DNA of 64,000 nt from CAYONP01 sp964405335 (GTDB taxonomy: Bacteria > Armatimonadota > UBA10988): NCBI GenBank assembly GCA_964405335.1, contig CAYONP010000014.1, positions 1-64,000 on the forward strand, read 5' to 3'. Numbering within the stretch: the first letter of the stretch is position 1; each line of letters starts with the position of its first letter. Made by a program: the position numbers and the translations under genes. This document shows positions 52,765 through 61,708 of this stretch, piece by piece. A model generated the notes under the pieces. The model saw only the letters and a program-made list of their open reading frames with translations, was not told the DNA's origin and did no database searches.

Positions 52765-54096
52765 ATGGGCGGCGAGCGCGCGTTGCGGCGGATCGACCGC
52801 CACCTCTATGCCGCCGGCCTGTTCGGCATCAACTGCCTCGGTCTGGTGATCACCGGCTGGGTGCTCAAATACTATTACCCCGATGAGCCCGGCGTGCCGA
52901 ACCTCGTGCCGCTCGGCTGGGCCGGCTACATCCTGCTCATCGGCCGGCTCAGCGACGGGCTGAACGACCCGCTGATCGGCTGGCTGTCCGACCGCTCACG
53001 AACGCCGTTCGGTCGCCGCAAGCCGTTCATGGCCGCCGGCCTGCCCGGCCTCTGCGCCTGCTTCCTGCTGCTCTGGCACCCGCCCCAGGCCGCCGCCGCG
53101 CCGGCCAACTTCTGGTTCGGTGCCGGCGTGCTGGTGCTCTTCTTCATCGCCTTCACGCTCTACGCCGGGCCCTACTTCTCGCTCCTGCCCGACATCGTCG
53201 CCACCAGCGACGAGCGCGCCGCACTCAGCGGACTGCAGGCGGTCTATGGCCTGGTCGGGTTCATCACCGGCTCGCTCATCCCCGCGGTGACGCTCGCTCG
53301 GGGGCAGACCCTGAGCCAGACGGCGCTGATCACCGTGCTCGTCTGCCTGCCGTTCCTGCTCGCCCCGTTCGCCGGCCCGCGCGACCGCGGCCCGGCCGCC
53401 GCCGAGCCGACGCCGCCGTTCTTCCGCTCGGTCACCATCACGCTGCGCAACGTGCCGTTCCAGCGCTATGTCGTGTCGCAGCTCCTGTTCCAGATGGGGC
53501 TGCTGATCATCGTCACCGCCCTGCCCTATGTGGTGCCCGTGCTACTCGGCCGCGACAAGGCCTATGCCGCGCACCTCACCGGCGTGGCGCTGGTCAGCGG
53601 GATCGCCTTCGTGCCGCTGATCCTGCGCCGTGCTCGGGCGCGGGGCATGAAGCACGCCTATCGCTTCGCCATGGTCTGGTTCGCCGGCACCAGCCTGCTG
53701 CTCGTCCTCCTCACCCCGCTGGGTCGAACGGCGTTCGGGATCTGGCTGGCGTTCGGCGTGGTGGTTCTGATCGGCGTCGCGGTGGGCGGGCTCTATGCCT
53801 TGCCGAACGCTATCCTGGCCGACGTCACGGCGCACGACCAGCAGCTCACTGGACTGCAGCGGCAGGGCATGTTCTACTGCGTTCAAGGCCTGGTGCTCAA
53901 GCTCGCCTACTCGCTCTCGCCGTGGGTGGTCGATCTGCTCAACACGCGGGTGGCCCCGCGCGAGCTGGGCCTGAGCCTGGTCGGCCCGGCGGCCGGCCTC
54001 TGTTGCCTGGCCGGCGCCTGGGTCTTCGGCGGCTTCCCCGAGGATGAGGTACGCGCGGCGGTGCGCGCCTTGGCGACCGAGCCGGCCGACGAGTGA
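52765..54096 (+). CDS. GPH-family (MelB-like) sugar:cation symporter
   Basis: 443 aa with about 12 TM segments, starting at an ATG behind CGGAGAGAG. 'GRLSDGLNDPLIGWLSDRSRTPFGRRKPFM' is the glycoside-pentoside-hexuronide:cation symporter signature between TM2 and TM3. 'YALPNAILADVTAHDQQLTGLQRQGMFYCVQGLVLKLA' is the matching late motif. It is the only sugar transporter gene in the window, so it is a plausible importer for products of the surrounding hydrolases. The substrate is unknown. Confidence 0.92.
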   Translation: MGGERALRRIDRHLYAAGLFGINCLGLVITGWVLKYYYPDEPGVPNLVPLGWAGYILLIGRLSDGLNDPLIGWLSDRSRTPFGRRKPFMAAGLPGLCACFLLLWHPPQAAAAPANFWFGAGVLVLFFIAFTLYAGPYFSLLPDIVATSDERAALSGLQAVYGLVGFITGSLIPAVTLARGQTLSQTALITVLVCLPFLLAPFAGPRDRGPAAAEPTPPFFRSVTITLRNVPFQRYVVSQLLFQMGLLIIVTALPYVVPVLLGRDKAYAAHLTGVALVSGIAFVPLILRRARARGMKHAYRFAMVWFAGTSLLLVLLTPLGRTAFGIWLAFGVVVLIGVAVGGLYALPNAILADVTAHDQQLTGLQRQGMFYCVQGLVLKLAYSLSPWVVDLLNTRVAPRELGLSLVGPAAGLCCLAGAWVFGGFPEDEVRAAVRALATEPADE

Positions 54097-54207
54097 CGCC
54101 GGCGGCAACCGTTTCGACTCATTCGGCCGGAACCCTGGCCGTCGGATCAGCGTCCCTACAGCCCAGCGGCGAGTGGCCCGACCTCGCGCTAGACGTAGGA
54201 GTGCGCG

Positions 54208-54441
54208 ATGACGACGGCATTGCAGACGGCACTGAAGCACGAAGCGGAAGACCTGGCGGCGTCGTTCGACGCCCTGGTGCTGCTGCTCGCCGACGAGAGC
54301 ACGGCGACCGACCAGTCGCTGGCGCTGCTGCACTGGATGCGCGGGGTGCAGGGCCGGCTCGACGGCGAGCTGCGCCGTCGCGGCGCGACGCCGGAGTTGG
54401 CCGTCGGGCGGCGGCAGGCGCTGGCGTTGGCGGGGGATTGA
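54208..54441 (+). CDS. Small helical hypothetical protein
   Basis: 77 aa from an ATG behind TAGGAG. It is entirely helical by pattern ('LKHEAEDLAASFDALVLLLADE', 'QSLALLHWMRGVQGRLDGELRRRG'), with no TM segment or Cys. It matches no family I know. The good ribosome site and normal codon use support it. Confidence 0.55.
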   Translation: MTTALQTALKHEAEDLAASFDALVLLLADESTATDQSLALLHWMRGVQGRLDGELRRRGATPELAVGRRQALALAGD

Positions 54442-54508
54442 GCCTCGGTGGTCGGAACCGCCCGCGTTGCCCAGTAGCGACCATTGGCACGGGCGGCTGG
54501 TTGTACCG

Positions 54509-54710
54509 GTAGGGGCAGGTTTCAGACCCGCCCGCCGGCGGCTGGATCCGCTCTGGAAGCGGCCTCGTCGGCATTCGGGCGGGTCTGAGACCCGCCCCTA
54601 CGACCTCTTTCGTACACATTCGCCGGCCCTCGCCCCTCGGCCGTGAGCCAGCGGCGCATTGCGATGCGCCGCTACAAGCGTCACACGTGACCGCCGCGCG
54701 GGAGCGGCGG
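54509..54710. repeat. Composite foldback: 26-bp inverted arms plus two further palindromes
   Basis: Arms at 54509-54534 and 54576-54601 match at 24 of 26 positions in inverted orientation. Each begins GTAGGGGC on its own strand. The right arm contains GGGTCT-G-AGACCC and the left arm a slightly degraded copy of it. Between them is CCGCT-5-AGCGG. Then follow GCGGCGCAT-TGCG-ATGCGCCGC (54651-54672, with GCTAC) and CCGCCGC-6-GCGGCGG (54691-54710). The gap of 277 bp (54442-54718) lies between convergent genes and holds no other feature. Confidence 0.85.
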
Positions 54711-54718
54711 CCCTGAGC

Positions 54719-56680
54719 TCAACCGAACTCGCGGCCCTCGATCAGTGAGACCGCTTGCAGCACCGCCTCTTCGCTGCCGACCAGCGCCAGGCGATCGAGC
54801 CGCTCGACCAGCGTGTCGCCGTGCGGCACGAGGATCATCCCGCGGCGGTGGACACCGAGGATGAGGCAGTCGCCGGGCAGGTCGACCTCGCCCAGCAGCT
54901 TGCCGCAGATGGCCGGGTTGAGCGCCGTCGCCTCGCGAATCAGGTGCTCGTCCTCGACGTTGGTGGCCAGGTTCAGCACGTCGGGATTGATGGCCAGCAG
55001 GTCGAGCACCATGCAGGTGGCGGTGGTCGAGTCGACCGTCGGCACGCCCAGCTCCTGATAGGCCGCGCGCAGCGTGTCGGTCTGCAGCCGCGCGGTGACG
55101 CTCTCCAGACCGAACACGTTGCGCGCCAGCCGGCAGGCCTCGAGGTTGAGCAGCTCCAGGCCGGCGGCGCCGATCAAGGCGTGCGCGCCCTCGGCGCCGG
55201 CGGCGCTCAATCCGGCGACGGTGCGCGGATCGGCGACGACGAACCGGAGCCCGAGCCGCCGGGCCTTCTCGAGCCGCCCCTCGCGATGGTCGACCAGAAC
55301 CGGCTCGAAGCCCTGCCGGGCCAGCCGGCCGGCGAGGAAGAGCGCAATCTCGCCCGAGCCAACGACGATCACGCGCCGCGCCGCCTGGGTCTCGGTCTCG
55401 CGGCGCTGCAGGCGGTTGAACAGCACCGGCCCGGCCAGGCAGGTGATCACCGCCATGATCAGCACCGCGGCGTTCAGGCCGGCGTCGATGATGCCCAGCC
55501 GCACGCCGATCTGCAGCGCGGCAACGGTCAGACTGAGCTGCGCGGTGAGCAGCCAGCCGGCGGCCAGGCTGCGCCGGGCATCGAAGCGGAGCCGCAGCAC
55601 CTGCGCCGGCAGCACACGGGCCACCGCGACCAGGACGAGCAGCAGCCCGAGCGCGGCGACGGCGCGGTTGGTCAGCGCCTGCGCTTCGAACTGACGCCCG
55701 ACGTTGATGAAGAAGATGGGGACGAAGAAGCCGTAGCCGATGGCGTCGAGTTTCTGCCGCAGGTCGCTCTCGCGCTGCGGACTGAACAGGCTGACCAGCG
55801 CGCCGGCCAGGAACGCACCAAGGATCGCCTCGGCGCCGACCAGCATCGAGTAGGCGACGAAGACCATGACCAGGGCAAAGGCGCCGCGGATCTTGATCTG
55901 CGCGGTGCCGTGGGCCAGCCGCTCGTGCACCGCGGCGAGCAGCGGATGCCGGTGGATCCGGTAGCCGAGCCAGTGGGCGACGAGGTAGAGCAGGATCAGC
56001 GTCGAGACGATGACCATGCTGATCAGCGCTCGTCCACCACTGCCGACCAGGGCGTCGAGGAGGGTGAGCAGGAACAGGGTGCCGAAGTCGGCGGCCATGA
56101 CCGCGACCAGGATGGTCTGGCCATAGTCGCTGCCCAGCAGCCGCCCCTCCTTCAGCGTCTGCAGCACCACGCCGAGCGAGGTGGTCGAGAAGATCAGCGC
56201 CAGCAGCGCGCCGCGGGCGATGGTCAGCCGCAGCTCGTGCTCGCTGCCCAGCTCGGCCAGGCCGGGCAGTTCGCCGAGCAGTCCGCTGGCGGTGGCGACC
56301 CAGGCGCCCAGCGCCGCCACCACGAGCGTGCCGGCGAAGCTGAGCATGGCCAGCACGAACGGCTCACGCAGCGCCGCCCGCAACGATCCATGCCCGCCAC
56401 CGCGCAGGCGAAACGAGCCGAGGACGGTGAAGTCGAGCTCGAGACCGCTGAGGAACATCAGGTAGCAGAAGCCGATCAGGGCCAGAAACTCGACGCCGAA
56501 CAGCGCGTCGCCGGCGAACAGGTCGAGCCCGGTGCGGCCGATCACCATGCCCAGCGCGATTTCGACCACCACCGACGGCAGGCGGACCCAGCGCTCGGCC
56601 AGCGCGGCCAGCCACGGCGCGCAGAAGGCCAGGGCGCAGATCAGCAGCAGCGCATACATCTCGGGCTCGGCCTGGTGCAT
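54719..56680 (-). CDS. KefB/CPA2-type cation/proton antiporter with RCK domains
   Basis: 653 aa from an ATG behind GGGAGAG. The CPA2 membrane domain (about 1-420, roughly 12-13 TM) opens with 'LPSVVVEIALGMVIGRTGLDLFAGD'. It is followed by RCK_N/TrkA-N ('RRVIVVGSGEIALFLAGRLARQGFEPVLVDHREGR') and RCK_C/TrkA-C ('GKLLGEVDLPGDCLILGVHRRGMILVPHGDTLVERLDRLALVGS'). Such proteins export K+ or Na+ in exchange for H+, gated by NAD(H) or other ligands at the RCK domains. The glycine motif of the nucleotide site is GSGEIA, slightly different from GxGxxG. Confidence 0.92.
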   Translation of the reverse strand: MHQAEPEMYALLLICALAFCAPWLAALAERWVRLPSVVVEIALGMVIGRTGLDLFAGDALFGVEFLALIGFCYLMFLSGLELDFTVLGSFRLRGGGHGSLRAALREPFVLAMLSFAGTLVVAALGAWVATASGLLGELPGLAELGSEHELRLTIARGALLALIFSTTSLGVVLQTLKEGRLLGSDYGQTILVAVMAADFGTLFLLTLLDALVGSGGRALISMVIVSTLILLYLVAHWLGYRIHRHPLLAAVHERLAHGTAQIKIRGAFALVMVFVAYSMLVGAEAILGAFLAGALVSLFSPQRESDLRQKLDAIGYGFFVPIFFINVGRQFEAQALTNRAVAALGLLLVLVAVARVLPAQVLRLRFDARRSLAAGWLLTAQLSLTVAALQIGVRLGIIDAGLNAAVLIMAVITCLAGPVLFNRLQRRETETQAARRVIVVGSGEIALFLAGRLARQGFEPVLVDHREGRLEKARRLGLRFVVADPRTVAGLSAAGAEGAHALIGAAGLELLNLEACRLARNVFGLESVTARLQTDTLRAAYQELGVPTVDSTTATCMVLDLLAINPDVLNLATNVEDEHLIREATALNPAICGKLLGEVDLPGDCLILGVHRRGMILVPHGDTLVERLDRLALVGSEEAVLQAVSLIEGREFG

Positions 56681-56781
56681 CGGCTCTCCCGCGCCGCGGT
56701 GCGGAGCATTATAGGATACCTCGCGCCGGCAGCCCGGCAGGTGCCGCGCCGCCGGCGGCCAAACGTCGGCCGGAGCCTGCG

Positions 56782-57537
56782 ATGTTGCTCGATGGTCAAG
56801 TCGTCCTGGTCACCGGCGCCGGCCGCGGTATCGGTGCCTGCATCGCGCGGGTCTGCGCGCAGTATGGCGCCGTGGTGGCGGTCAACTACGGCAGCAGCGC
56901 CGACAAGGCCGCCGCGGTGGTGGCCGAGATTGAGGCCGCCGGCGGCACCGCCGCGGCGTTCGGCGCCGACGTGCGCGACGCTGACGCAGTGCAGGGCATG
57001 GTCGAGTCGGTGACCGCGCGGTTCGGGCCGATCTGGGGGCTGGTCAACAACGCCATCGGCGGCCGGCAAGACGGCTCGCTCGAGGCGGCCGAGTGGCAGG
57101 ACTTTCAGGACATGCTCGATTTCGGCTGCAAGGCGGTGGTCAACACGGTCTCGAGCTGCCGGCCGGTGATGAAGGCGCACGGCGGCGGGCGGGTGGTCAA
57201 CATCGTCACCGAGCTGTGGAACCTGGGCTCGGGCGGCTGGGCGACCTACCTCTCGGGCAAGGGCGCGATGGTCGGTCTCAGCCGCAGCCTGGCCAACGAA
57301 CTGGGCCCCGACGGCATCACCGTCAACATGGTCGCCCCCGGGTGGATGATCACCGAGCGGGTCGACCCCGAGGGCGAGGGCTCAAAGCGCTTCGGTCAGA
57401 CGCTGCCGGTCCGCCGGCACGGCAGCGCCGACGAGATCGGCCGCGGCTGCGTCTTTTTCCTCAGCGAGCTGGCGGCCTATGTCACCGGCGCCTACCTGCC
57501 GGTGACCGGCGGGCGGGTGACGCAGATGGGCGGGTAG
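56782..57537 (+). CDS. Short-chain dehydrogenase/reductase (FabG-like)
   Basis: 251 aa from an ATG behind CGGAG. Cofactor motif TGAGRGIG is at 11-18 and NNA at 89-91. The active site Tyr156 and Lys160 are in 'ATYLSGKGAM'. The position 13 before Tyr, usually Ser, is Thr143 ('NIVTELWNLGS'). It ends with the classic 'YVTGAYLPVTGGRVTQMGG'. It probably oxidises or reduces a sugar or acyl substrate and stands next to a sugar-dehydrogenase operon. The TAG stop is part of a GTAG palindrome. Confidence 0.9.
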   Translation: MLLDGQVVLVTGAGRGIGACIARVCAQYGAVVAVNYGSSADKAAAVVAEIEAAGGTAAAFGADVRDADAVQGMVESVTARFGPIWGLVNNAIGGRQDGSLEAAEWQDFQDMLDFGCKAVVNTVSSCRPVMKAHGGGRVVNIVTELWNLGSGGWATYLSGKGAMVGLSRSLANELGPDGITVNMVAPGWMITERVDPEGEGSKRFGQTLPVRRHGSADEIGRGCVFFLSELAAYVTGAYLPVTGGRVTQMGG

Positions 57538-57718
57538 CGCGCGCTCGCCGAGCGCGCCGGTGCCGGCGGGACGCCGGCGGTCCGGGGGCGGGCGGGGGTA
57601 GGGCCCGTCCGCCGAACGGGCCGGGGGCGGCGGTTGGGGGTCGGGCCCGTTCGCCGAACGGGCCGGCGCCGACGGTCCAGGGTAGGGCCCGTTCGCCGAA
57701 CGGGCCGGCGCCGACGGT
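57534..57718. repeat. GTAG palindrome array including three copies of the 9.2-kb element
   Basis: GTAG plus GCGCGCTCG-C-CGAGCGCGC (57539-57557) follows the SDR stop. Next come three units of the GGCCCGTTCG-C-CGAACGGGCC palindrome at 57602-57622 (one mismatch), 57644-57664 and 57686-57706. The last two share the flank GGCGCCGACGGT. These are the same palindromes as at 9248 and 9289. The 201-bp gap holds nothing else apart from the ribosome site of the next gene. Confidence 0.9.
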
Positions 57719-57738
57719 AGCGTGACAGGAGGTGCATT

Positions 57739-58863
57739 TTGTCGGATCGGATCGGCATCGGCGTGGTCGGCGCGGGGAGCATCGGCATCCGCGGGGCGCT
57801 CGAGCATCTCTGGCTCGACGACGTGCAGGACCGCTGCTTTCTCGCCGCGGTCTGCGACCCGGTCCCCGGCCGCGCCGCCGCCGCGGCCGAGAAGTACCGC
57901 GTCGCCGCGGCCTACCAGTCGTATGAGGACCTGCTCGCCGACGACGCCGTCGACGCGGTCACGCTCTGCTCGCCCATCGGGCTGCACTTCGATCAAGGGA
58001 TGCAGGCGGTTGCCGCGGGCAAGCACATCCACTTCAACAAGACCATGACCACCACCTGTGCCGAGGCCGACGCGCTGATCGCCGCGGCGGCGACCGCCGG
58101 CGTCAAGCTGGTCGCCTCGCCCGGTCAGATGCTCCGGCCGTACAACCAGAAGGTGCGCGAGCTGGTCGTCACCGGCGCGCTCGGTCAGATTGTCTGGGCC
58201 GCCTGCGGCGCGGCCTTCGGCTCGTACCACGAGCACGAGGGCGTGCGCGGCGGCGACGACGTGCTGAGCAACATCAACCCGGCCTGGTACTGGCGCAAGC
58301 CGGGCGGCGGACCGATGTACGACATGACCGTCTACGGGCTCCACTCGCTGACCGGGCTGCTCGGCCCGGCCAAGCGGGTCACCGGCCTCAGCGGCGTGGC
58401 GATTGCCGAGCGCGAGTACCGCGGCGAGACCTATCCCTGCGACGCCGACGACAACACGCTGCTGACGGTCGACTTCGGCGACAACCTGTTCGCCCTGGTC
58501 TACGGCACCGCCGCCGGCGGCTTCGCGCCGTTCGGCCATGCCAACCTCTACGGCACGCGGGCGTCGATCATCAATCAGAAGCTGAACGGCGAGCCGGTCG
58601 ACTACCCGGGCCGCGAAGAGGCCGCCGAGAAGGGCGACAACGTGCTCCTGCCGCATGTCGTCGGCCGGCATCGCGAGCTGGGCGAATCGCACGTCTTCGA
58701 GGATGTCATGCAGCTGGTCGACTGGGTGCGCGAGGGCACGCCGACGCTGAGCACCGCCGAGCACGCGCGGCACGTGGTCGAGATCATCGAGGCGGGCTAC
58801 CGCGCCGCCGAGACCGGCGTGACGCAGACGTTGACCAGCACGTTCGAGCCGCTGCCGGGATAG
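57739..58863 (+). CDS. Gfo/Idh/MocA-family oxidoreductase
   Basis: 374 aa. The TTG start is fixed by a near-perfect AGGAGGTG 7 nt upstream. Rossmann motif 'IGVVGAGSIGIRG' is followed by 'DAVTLCSPIGLHFDQGMQAVAAGKHIHFNKTMTTTCAEAD'. The usual E-K-P at that point is N-K-T, keeping the Lys. 'GGPMYDMTVYGLHSLTGLLG' carries the catalytic-type Asp and His. It probably oxidises a sugar or cyclitol with NAD(P)+. It is the first gene of a tight operon running to the window end. Confidence 0.92.
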   Translation: MSDRIGIGVVGAGSIGIRGALEHLWLDDVQDRCFLAAVCDPVPGRAAAAAEKYRVAAAYQSYEDLLADDAVDAVTLCSPIGLHFDQGMQAVAAGKHIHFNKTMTTTCAEADALIAAAATAGVKLVASPGQMLRPYNQKVRELVVTGALGQIVWAACGAAFGSYHEHEGVRGGDDVLSNINPAWYWRKPGGGPMYDMTVYGLHSLTGLLGPAKRVTGLSGVAIAEREYRGETYPCDADDNTLLTVDFGDNLFALVYGTAAGGFAPFGHANLYGTRASIINQKLNGEPVDYPGREEAAEKGDNVLLPHVVGRHRELGESHVFEDVMQLVDWVREGTPTLSTAEHARHVVEIIEAGYRAAETGVTQTLTSTFEPLPG

Positions 58864-58872
58864 GAGCAACCG

Positions 58873-60057
58873 ATGAGCCGATCGGGCCTTGGCGCGGCGG
58901 GGTTGATGGTCATGGTCGCCGGCTGCGCCCGAGGCGATGAGCCGCCGCTGCAGGACTGGCTCGACGCCTGGGCGCCGTACCTCATCCGCTCGGCCGAGCG
59001 GCGGTACTGCGACACCGAGACCGGCGAAGAGATCGGCTGGCTGATGGCGCCGTTCCTCAACGGCTTCTGCTACGGCTACCTGGCCACCGGCGAGACGGCC
59101 TGGCTCGATCGCCTGGTCGACTGGGCGGACGCCTGGATCGCCCGCGGCGTGACCGAGCCCGACGGCTACCTCGGCTGGCCGAAGGAGAACGGCGCCAGCA
59201 CCGGCGCGGTGACCGTCGCCTTCACCGACAACCTGCTGGGCGAGGCGATGGGGCTCGAACCGCTGGTCCGCGCCGCGCGGGCAATCCTCGCCGACGAAGC
59301 GCTGGCCGAACGCTATGGGGCCAAGGCCCGCGAGTGGCTCGCGCTGGCCGAGCGGACGTTCGACAAGTGGACCGACCGCGGCTGCTGGCGCGAGGTCGGC
59401 GACGGTGGCGTGTGGGTCGTGCCGACCTTCGGTCTCGACCGAGCCGGCGGCTGGGACGGACCCTACGACCAGCGCGGCGTGGACGGCTTCACGCTGCCGG
59501 CCAACAAACAGAACCACGTTGCGCGGTGGCTGCTGGAGCTGTGGGATGCGACCGGCAAGCCGGTCTATCGCGAGCGGGCCGAGCGCTGGTTCATCACCTT
59601 CCGCTCACGCCTGCGCGAGCGCGACGGTTACCTGGTGTGGAACTACTGGGACCCCGCCGGGCCGTGGGACTACCGACCCGACGGGACGACCAAGCACTGG
59701 GTCGGGGTCCATCCGAACGGCGGCTACTACAGCATCGACATCGCCGGCATCGTCGCGGCGTTTGAGCACGGGCTGGTCTTCGACCAGGCGATGATCGACC
59801 GGCTGATTGCCACCAACCGTGACTTCATGTGGAACCAGCAGCTCGAGGGCGCCCGCTTCCAGCGGATCGACGGCGGCGAGCCGGACGAGCGCTGGGCCAA
59901 CTCGCCCGGCGTGCTCTGGAGCGCCTTGACGCCGTACGACGAGACGCTGCTGGCAATCTTCGTGGCACACCATTCACCCGCCTCGTGGGGCGGACTGGCG
60001 GGCACGCCGCAGCTTGTCGCGCGCCAACGCGGCCGATTGCCGGCGCCACGGAGGTGA
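58873..60057 (+). CDS. Lipoprotein with an alpha/alpha-barrel-like (six-hairpin) fold
   Basis: 394 aa, 9 bp after the oxidoreductase. The lipobox is 'VAGC'. The remainder is a string of helices with Trp-rich turns ('LDRLVDWADAWIARG', 'GVWVVPTFGLDRAGGWDGPYDQRGVDGFTLPANKQNHVARWLLELWDATGKPVYRERAERWF'), as in (alpha/alpha)6 glycosidases, epimerases and lyases. The family is not decided and no catalytic residues are assigned. It is probably an envelope-bound sugar-processing enzyme. Confidence 0.75.
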   Translation: MSRSGLGAAGLMVMVAGCARGDEPPLQDWLDAWAPYLIRSAERRYCDTETGEEIGWLMAPFLNGFCYGYLATGETAWLDRLVDWADAWIARGVTEPDGYLGWPKENGASTGAVTVAFTDNLLGEAMGLEPLVRAARAILADEALAERYGAKAREWLALAERTFDKWTDRGCWREVGDGGVWVVPTFGLDRAGGWDGPYDQRGVDGFTLPANKQNHVARWLLELWDATGKPVYRERAERWFITFRSRLRERDGYLVWNYWDPAGPWDYRPDGTTKHWVGVHPNGGYYSIDIAGIVAAFEHGLVFDQAMIDRLIATNRDFMWNQQLEGARFQRIDGGEPDERWANSPGVLWSALTPYDETLLAIFVAHHSPASWGGLAGTPQLVARQRGRLPAPRR

Positions 60058-60106
60058 GCTGCGCGACGAGCGTGGGCGTCGTGTCGCCGCCAAGGCGGTC
60101 ATTGGG

Positions 60107-60193
60107 CCACCGGTTGACACCGGTGGCTTGGCAGGCAATACCCGCCCAAGGGGCGGGTTTGGTTGGCAGCAGCCCCGCAATTCAATGTGGGGC
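60107..60193. repeat. Three consecutive palindromes with unrelated stems
   Basis: CCACCGGT-TGAC-ACCGGTGG (60107-60126), CCCGCCC-AAG-GGGCGGG (60141-60157) and GCCCC-12-GGGGC (60172-60193) lie inside the 187-bp gap between two operon genes. Each differs in sequence, yet all share the short hairpin architecture of the other intergenic repeats. They could attenuate transcription or protect mRNA ends within the operon. Confidence 0.75.
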
Positions 60194-60244
60194 GACACCG
60201 CGAGGCAACGGTAAGTAACCGCGCCTGGACGGGAGGGTCCCGCG

Positions 60245-61708
60245 TTGGCATCTGAAGACATCAAGCTCGTCGGCCTGTACGTCCATCAGCACTGGCCCTA
60301 CCGCCATCCCTACTGCGCGCGGACCTGGTCGACCGAGGACTGGCTCGGCTATGCCGGCGCGCTCAAGCGGCTGGGCTTCAACACGATCCTATTCTGGCCG
60401 ATGCTCGAGACCATTCCCGACCCGCCCACGCCGAGCGATACAGCCCAGCTCGACAAGCTCGCCGGCGTGATCGACGGGCTGCACGAGCTGGGCTTGAGGG
60501 TCTTGCTTGCGCTCTGCCCGAATGTCGCGCCGGACGACGCCAAGGCGGCGCAGGCGACCTTCGAAAAACGCCACTTCTTCGCCTGCGACACGCGCATCGA
60601 TCCCGGCGATCCGGCGGCGCTGGCGCGGCTGCTCGCCCGGCGTGAGACGCTGCTGGCGCCGCTCCGCGCGGTCGATGGGGTGTGCATCATCGACAGCGAC
60701 CCGGGCGGCTATCCCGGCTCGACCAACCAGGAGTTCGTGCTGCTCCTGACCGAGCATCGTAAGTTGTTCGATCTCCTGCGGCCGGGGATCGAGCTGATCT
60801 ACTGGATGCACGCCGGCTGGCTCGGCTACAACCGCTTCTATGAGACCGGCGTGCTCGGCTTCTCGACCGACGAAGAGAACCTCGACGTGCTGCGCCGCCT
60901 GATCGCCGCCGACCCGGCGCCGTGGGGCCTGGCCAACGGGCTGCCGCTGGCCGAACAGCTCGGCATTGCCGACCGCGTGATCAGCTACAACTACGGACGG
61001 ATCGAGGGCGAGCCGTCGTTCCCGCAGACCAACTTCGGCGGCGACGGCGCCTGGCAGGCCGGCGCCTCGCCCGGTCCGCGCGGCGTGATGGGCAACGCGC
61101 AGACCCACTGCGTGCAACTCCCCAACACCTTCGCCTTCGCCCGCGGCGCGCAGGGGCTGCCGGTCGCCGAAGCCGACTACGTGGCCTTTGCGGACGAGCT
61201 GCTGACCGGCCAGGGCGCGGTCATCGTGGCCGCCTGGTCGGCCCTGGCGGGTGACGATGCCGAGGCGATGCGCCGCCGCGCCGACGAGCTCGCCGCGCTG
61301 CCGGACGAGGCGCTGGCGCCCGGCCCGCTCGGCGGGCTGTTGTTCGGCAATCCGCGGCGGTTCGTCACCGACCTGGTCATGATGCTGCGCCTGCGCGCGG
61401 CGTTCGTCGAGCTGCGCGACGGAGAGGGCGCGCCGCGCGAGCGGGTGCGCGCGTTCACCGCGACGGCCACCATGTGGCAGGCGACGCACGGCTACGAGAA
61501 CTCGTGGTGGTGGCCCGACCTGGCGCCGACGCTGCGCCGGATCGGCTCGCCGGCGGTCGACGCGGTGCTCGATTCGGCGTTCAACCCGTTCGAGCCACCG
61601 CCGGCGGGGATTCCCGGCACGCCGTTCGAGCAGGTCGCCTATCAGTTGTGGCACACCGAGAGCTACACCACGCGGCTGCTGGCGGCCCTGCGCGAGGCGG
61701 CCCAATGA
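60245..61708 (+). CDS. TIM-barrel protein, glycoside-hydrolase-like
   Basis: 487 aa from a TTG behind GGGAGG. No signal peptide. 'LVGLYVHQHWPYRHPYCARTWSTEDWLGYAGALKRLGFNTILFWPMLETIPDPP' is a TIM-barrel opening like GH-A hydrolases. 'VCIIDSDPGGYPGS' and 'ELIYWMHAGWLGYNRFYETG' follow. It is related to the next gene ('VGLYIQPPQ', 'AFFAGDPGGDPEG'). Both appear often in Armatimonadota/Hydrogenedentota-type genomes as hypothetical proteins. Function not assigned. Confidence 0.75.
   Translation: MASEDIKLVGLYVHQHWPYRHPYCARTWSTEDWLGYAGALKRLGFNTILFWPMLETIPDPPTPSDTAQLDKLAGVIDGLHELGLRVLLALCPNVAPDDAKAAQATFEKRHFFACDTRIDPGDPAALARLLARRETLLAPLRAVDGVCIIDSDPGGYPGSTNQEFVLLLTEHRKLFDLLRPGIELIYWMHAGWLGYNRFYETGVLGFSTDEENLDVLRRLIAADPAPWGLANGLPLAEQLGIADRVISYNYGRIEGEPSFPQTNFGGDGAWQAGASPGPRGVMGNAQTHCVQLPNTFAFARGAQGLPVAEADYVAFADELLTGQGAVIVAAWSALAGDDAEAMRRRADELAALPDEALAPGPLGGLLFGNPRRFVTDLVMMLRLRAAFVELRDGEGAPRERVRAFTATATMWQATHGYENSWWWPDLAPTLRRIGSPAVDAVLDSAFNPFEPPPAGIPGTPFEQVAYQLWHTESYTTRLLAALREAAQ

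Noticed and set aside
54755..57013. 752-codon open frame antisense to the antiporter gene
   Set aside because: Gln-, Arg- and Asp-rich low-complexity translation with no family resemblance. The sense strand encodes a clear CPA2-RCK protein.
57534..57718. CRISPR array
   Set aside because: The repeated units are perfect palindromes with short unequal gaps and shared flanks, not constant repeats with unique spacers. No cas genes are present.
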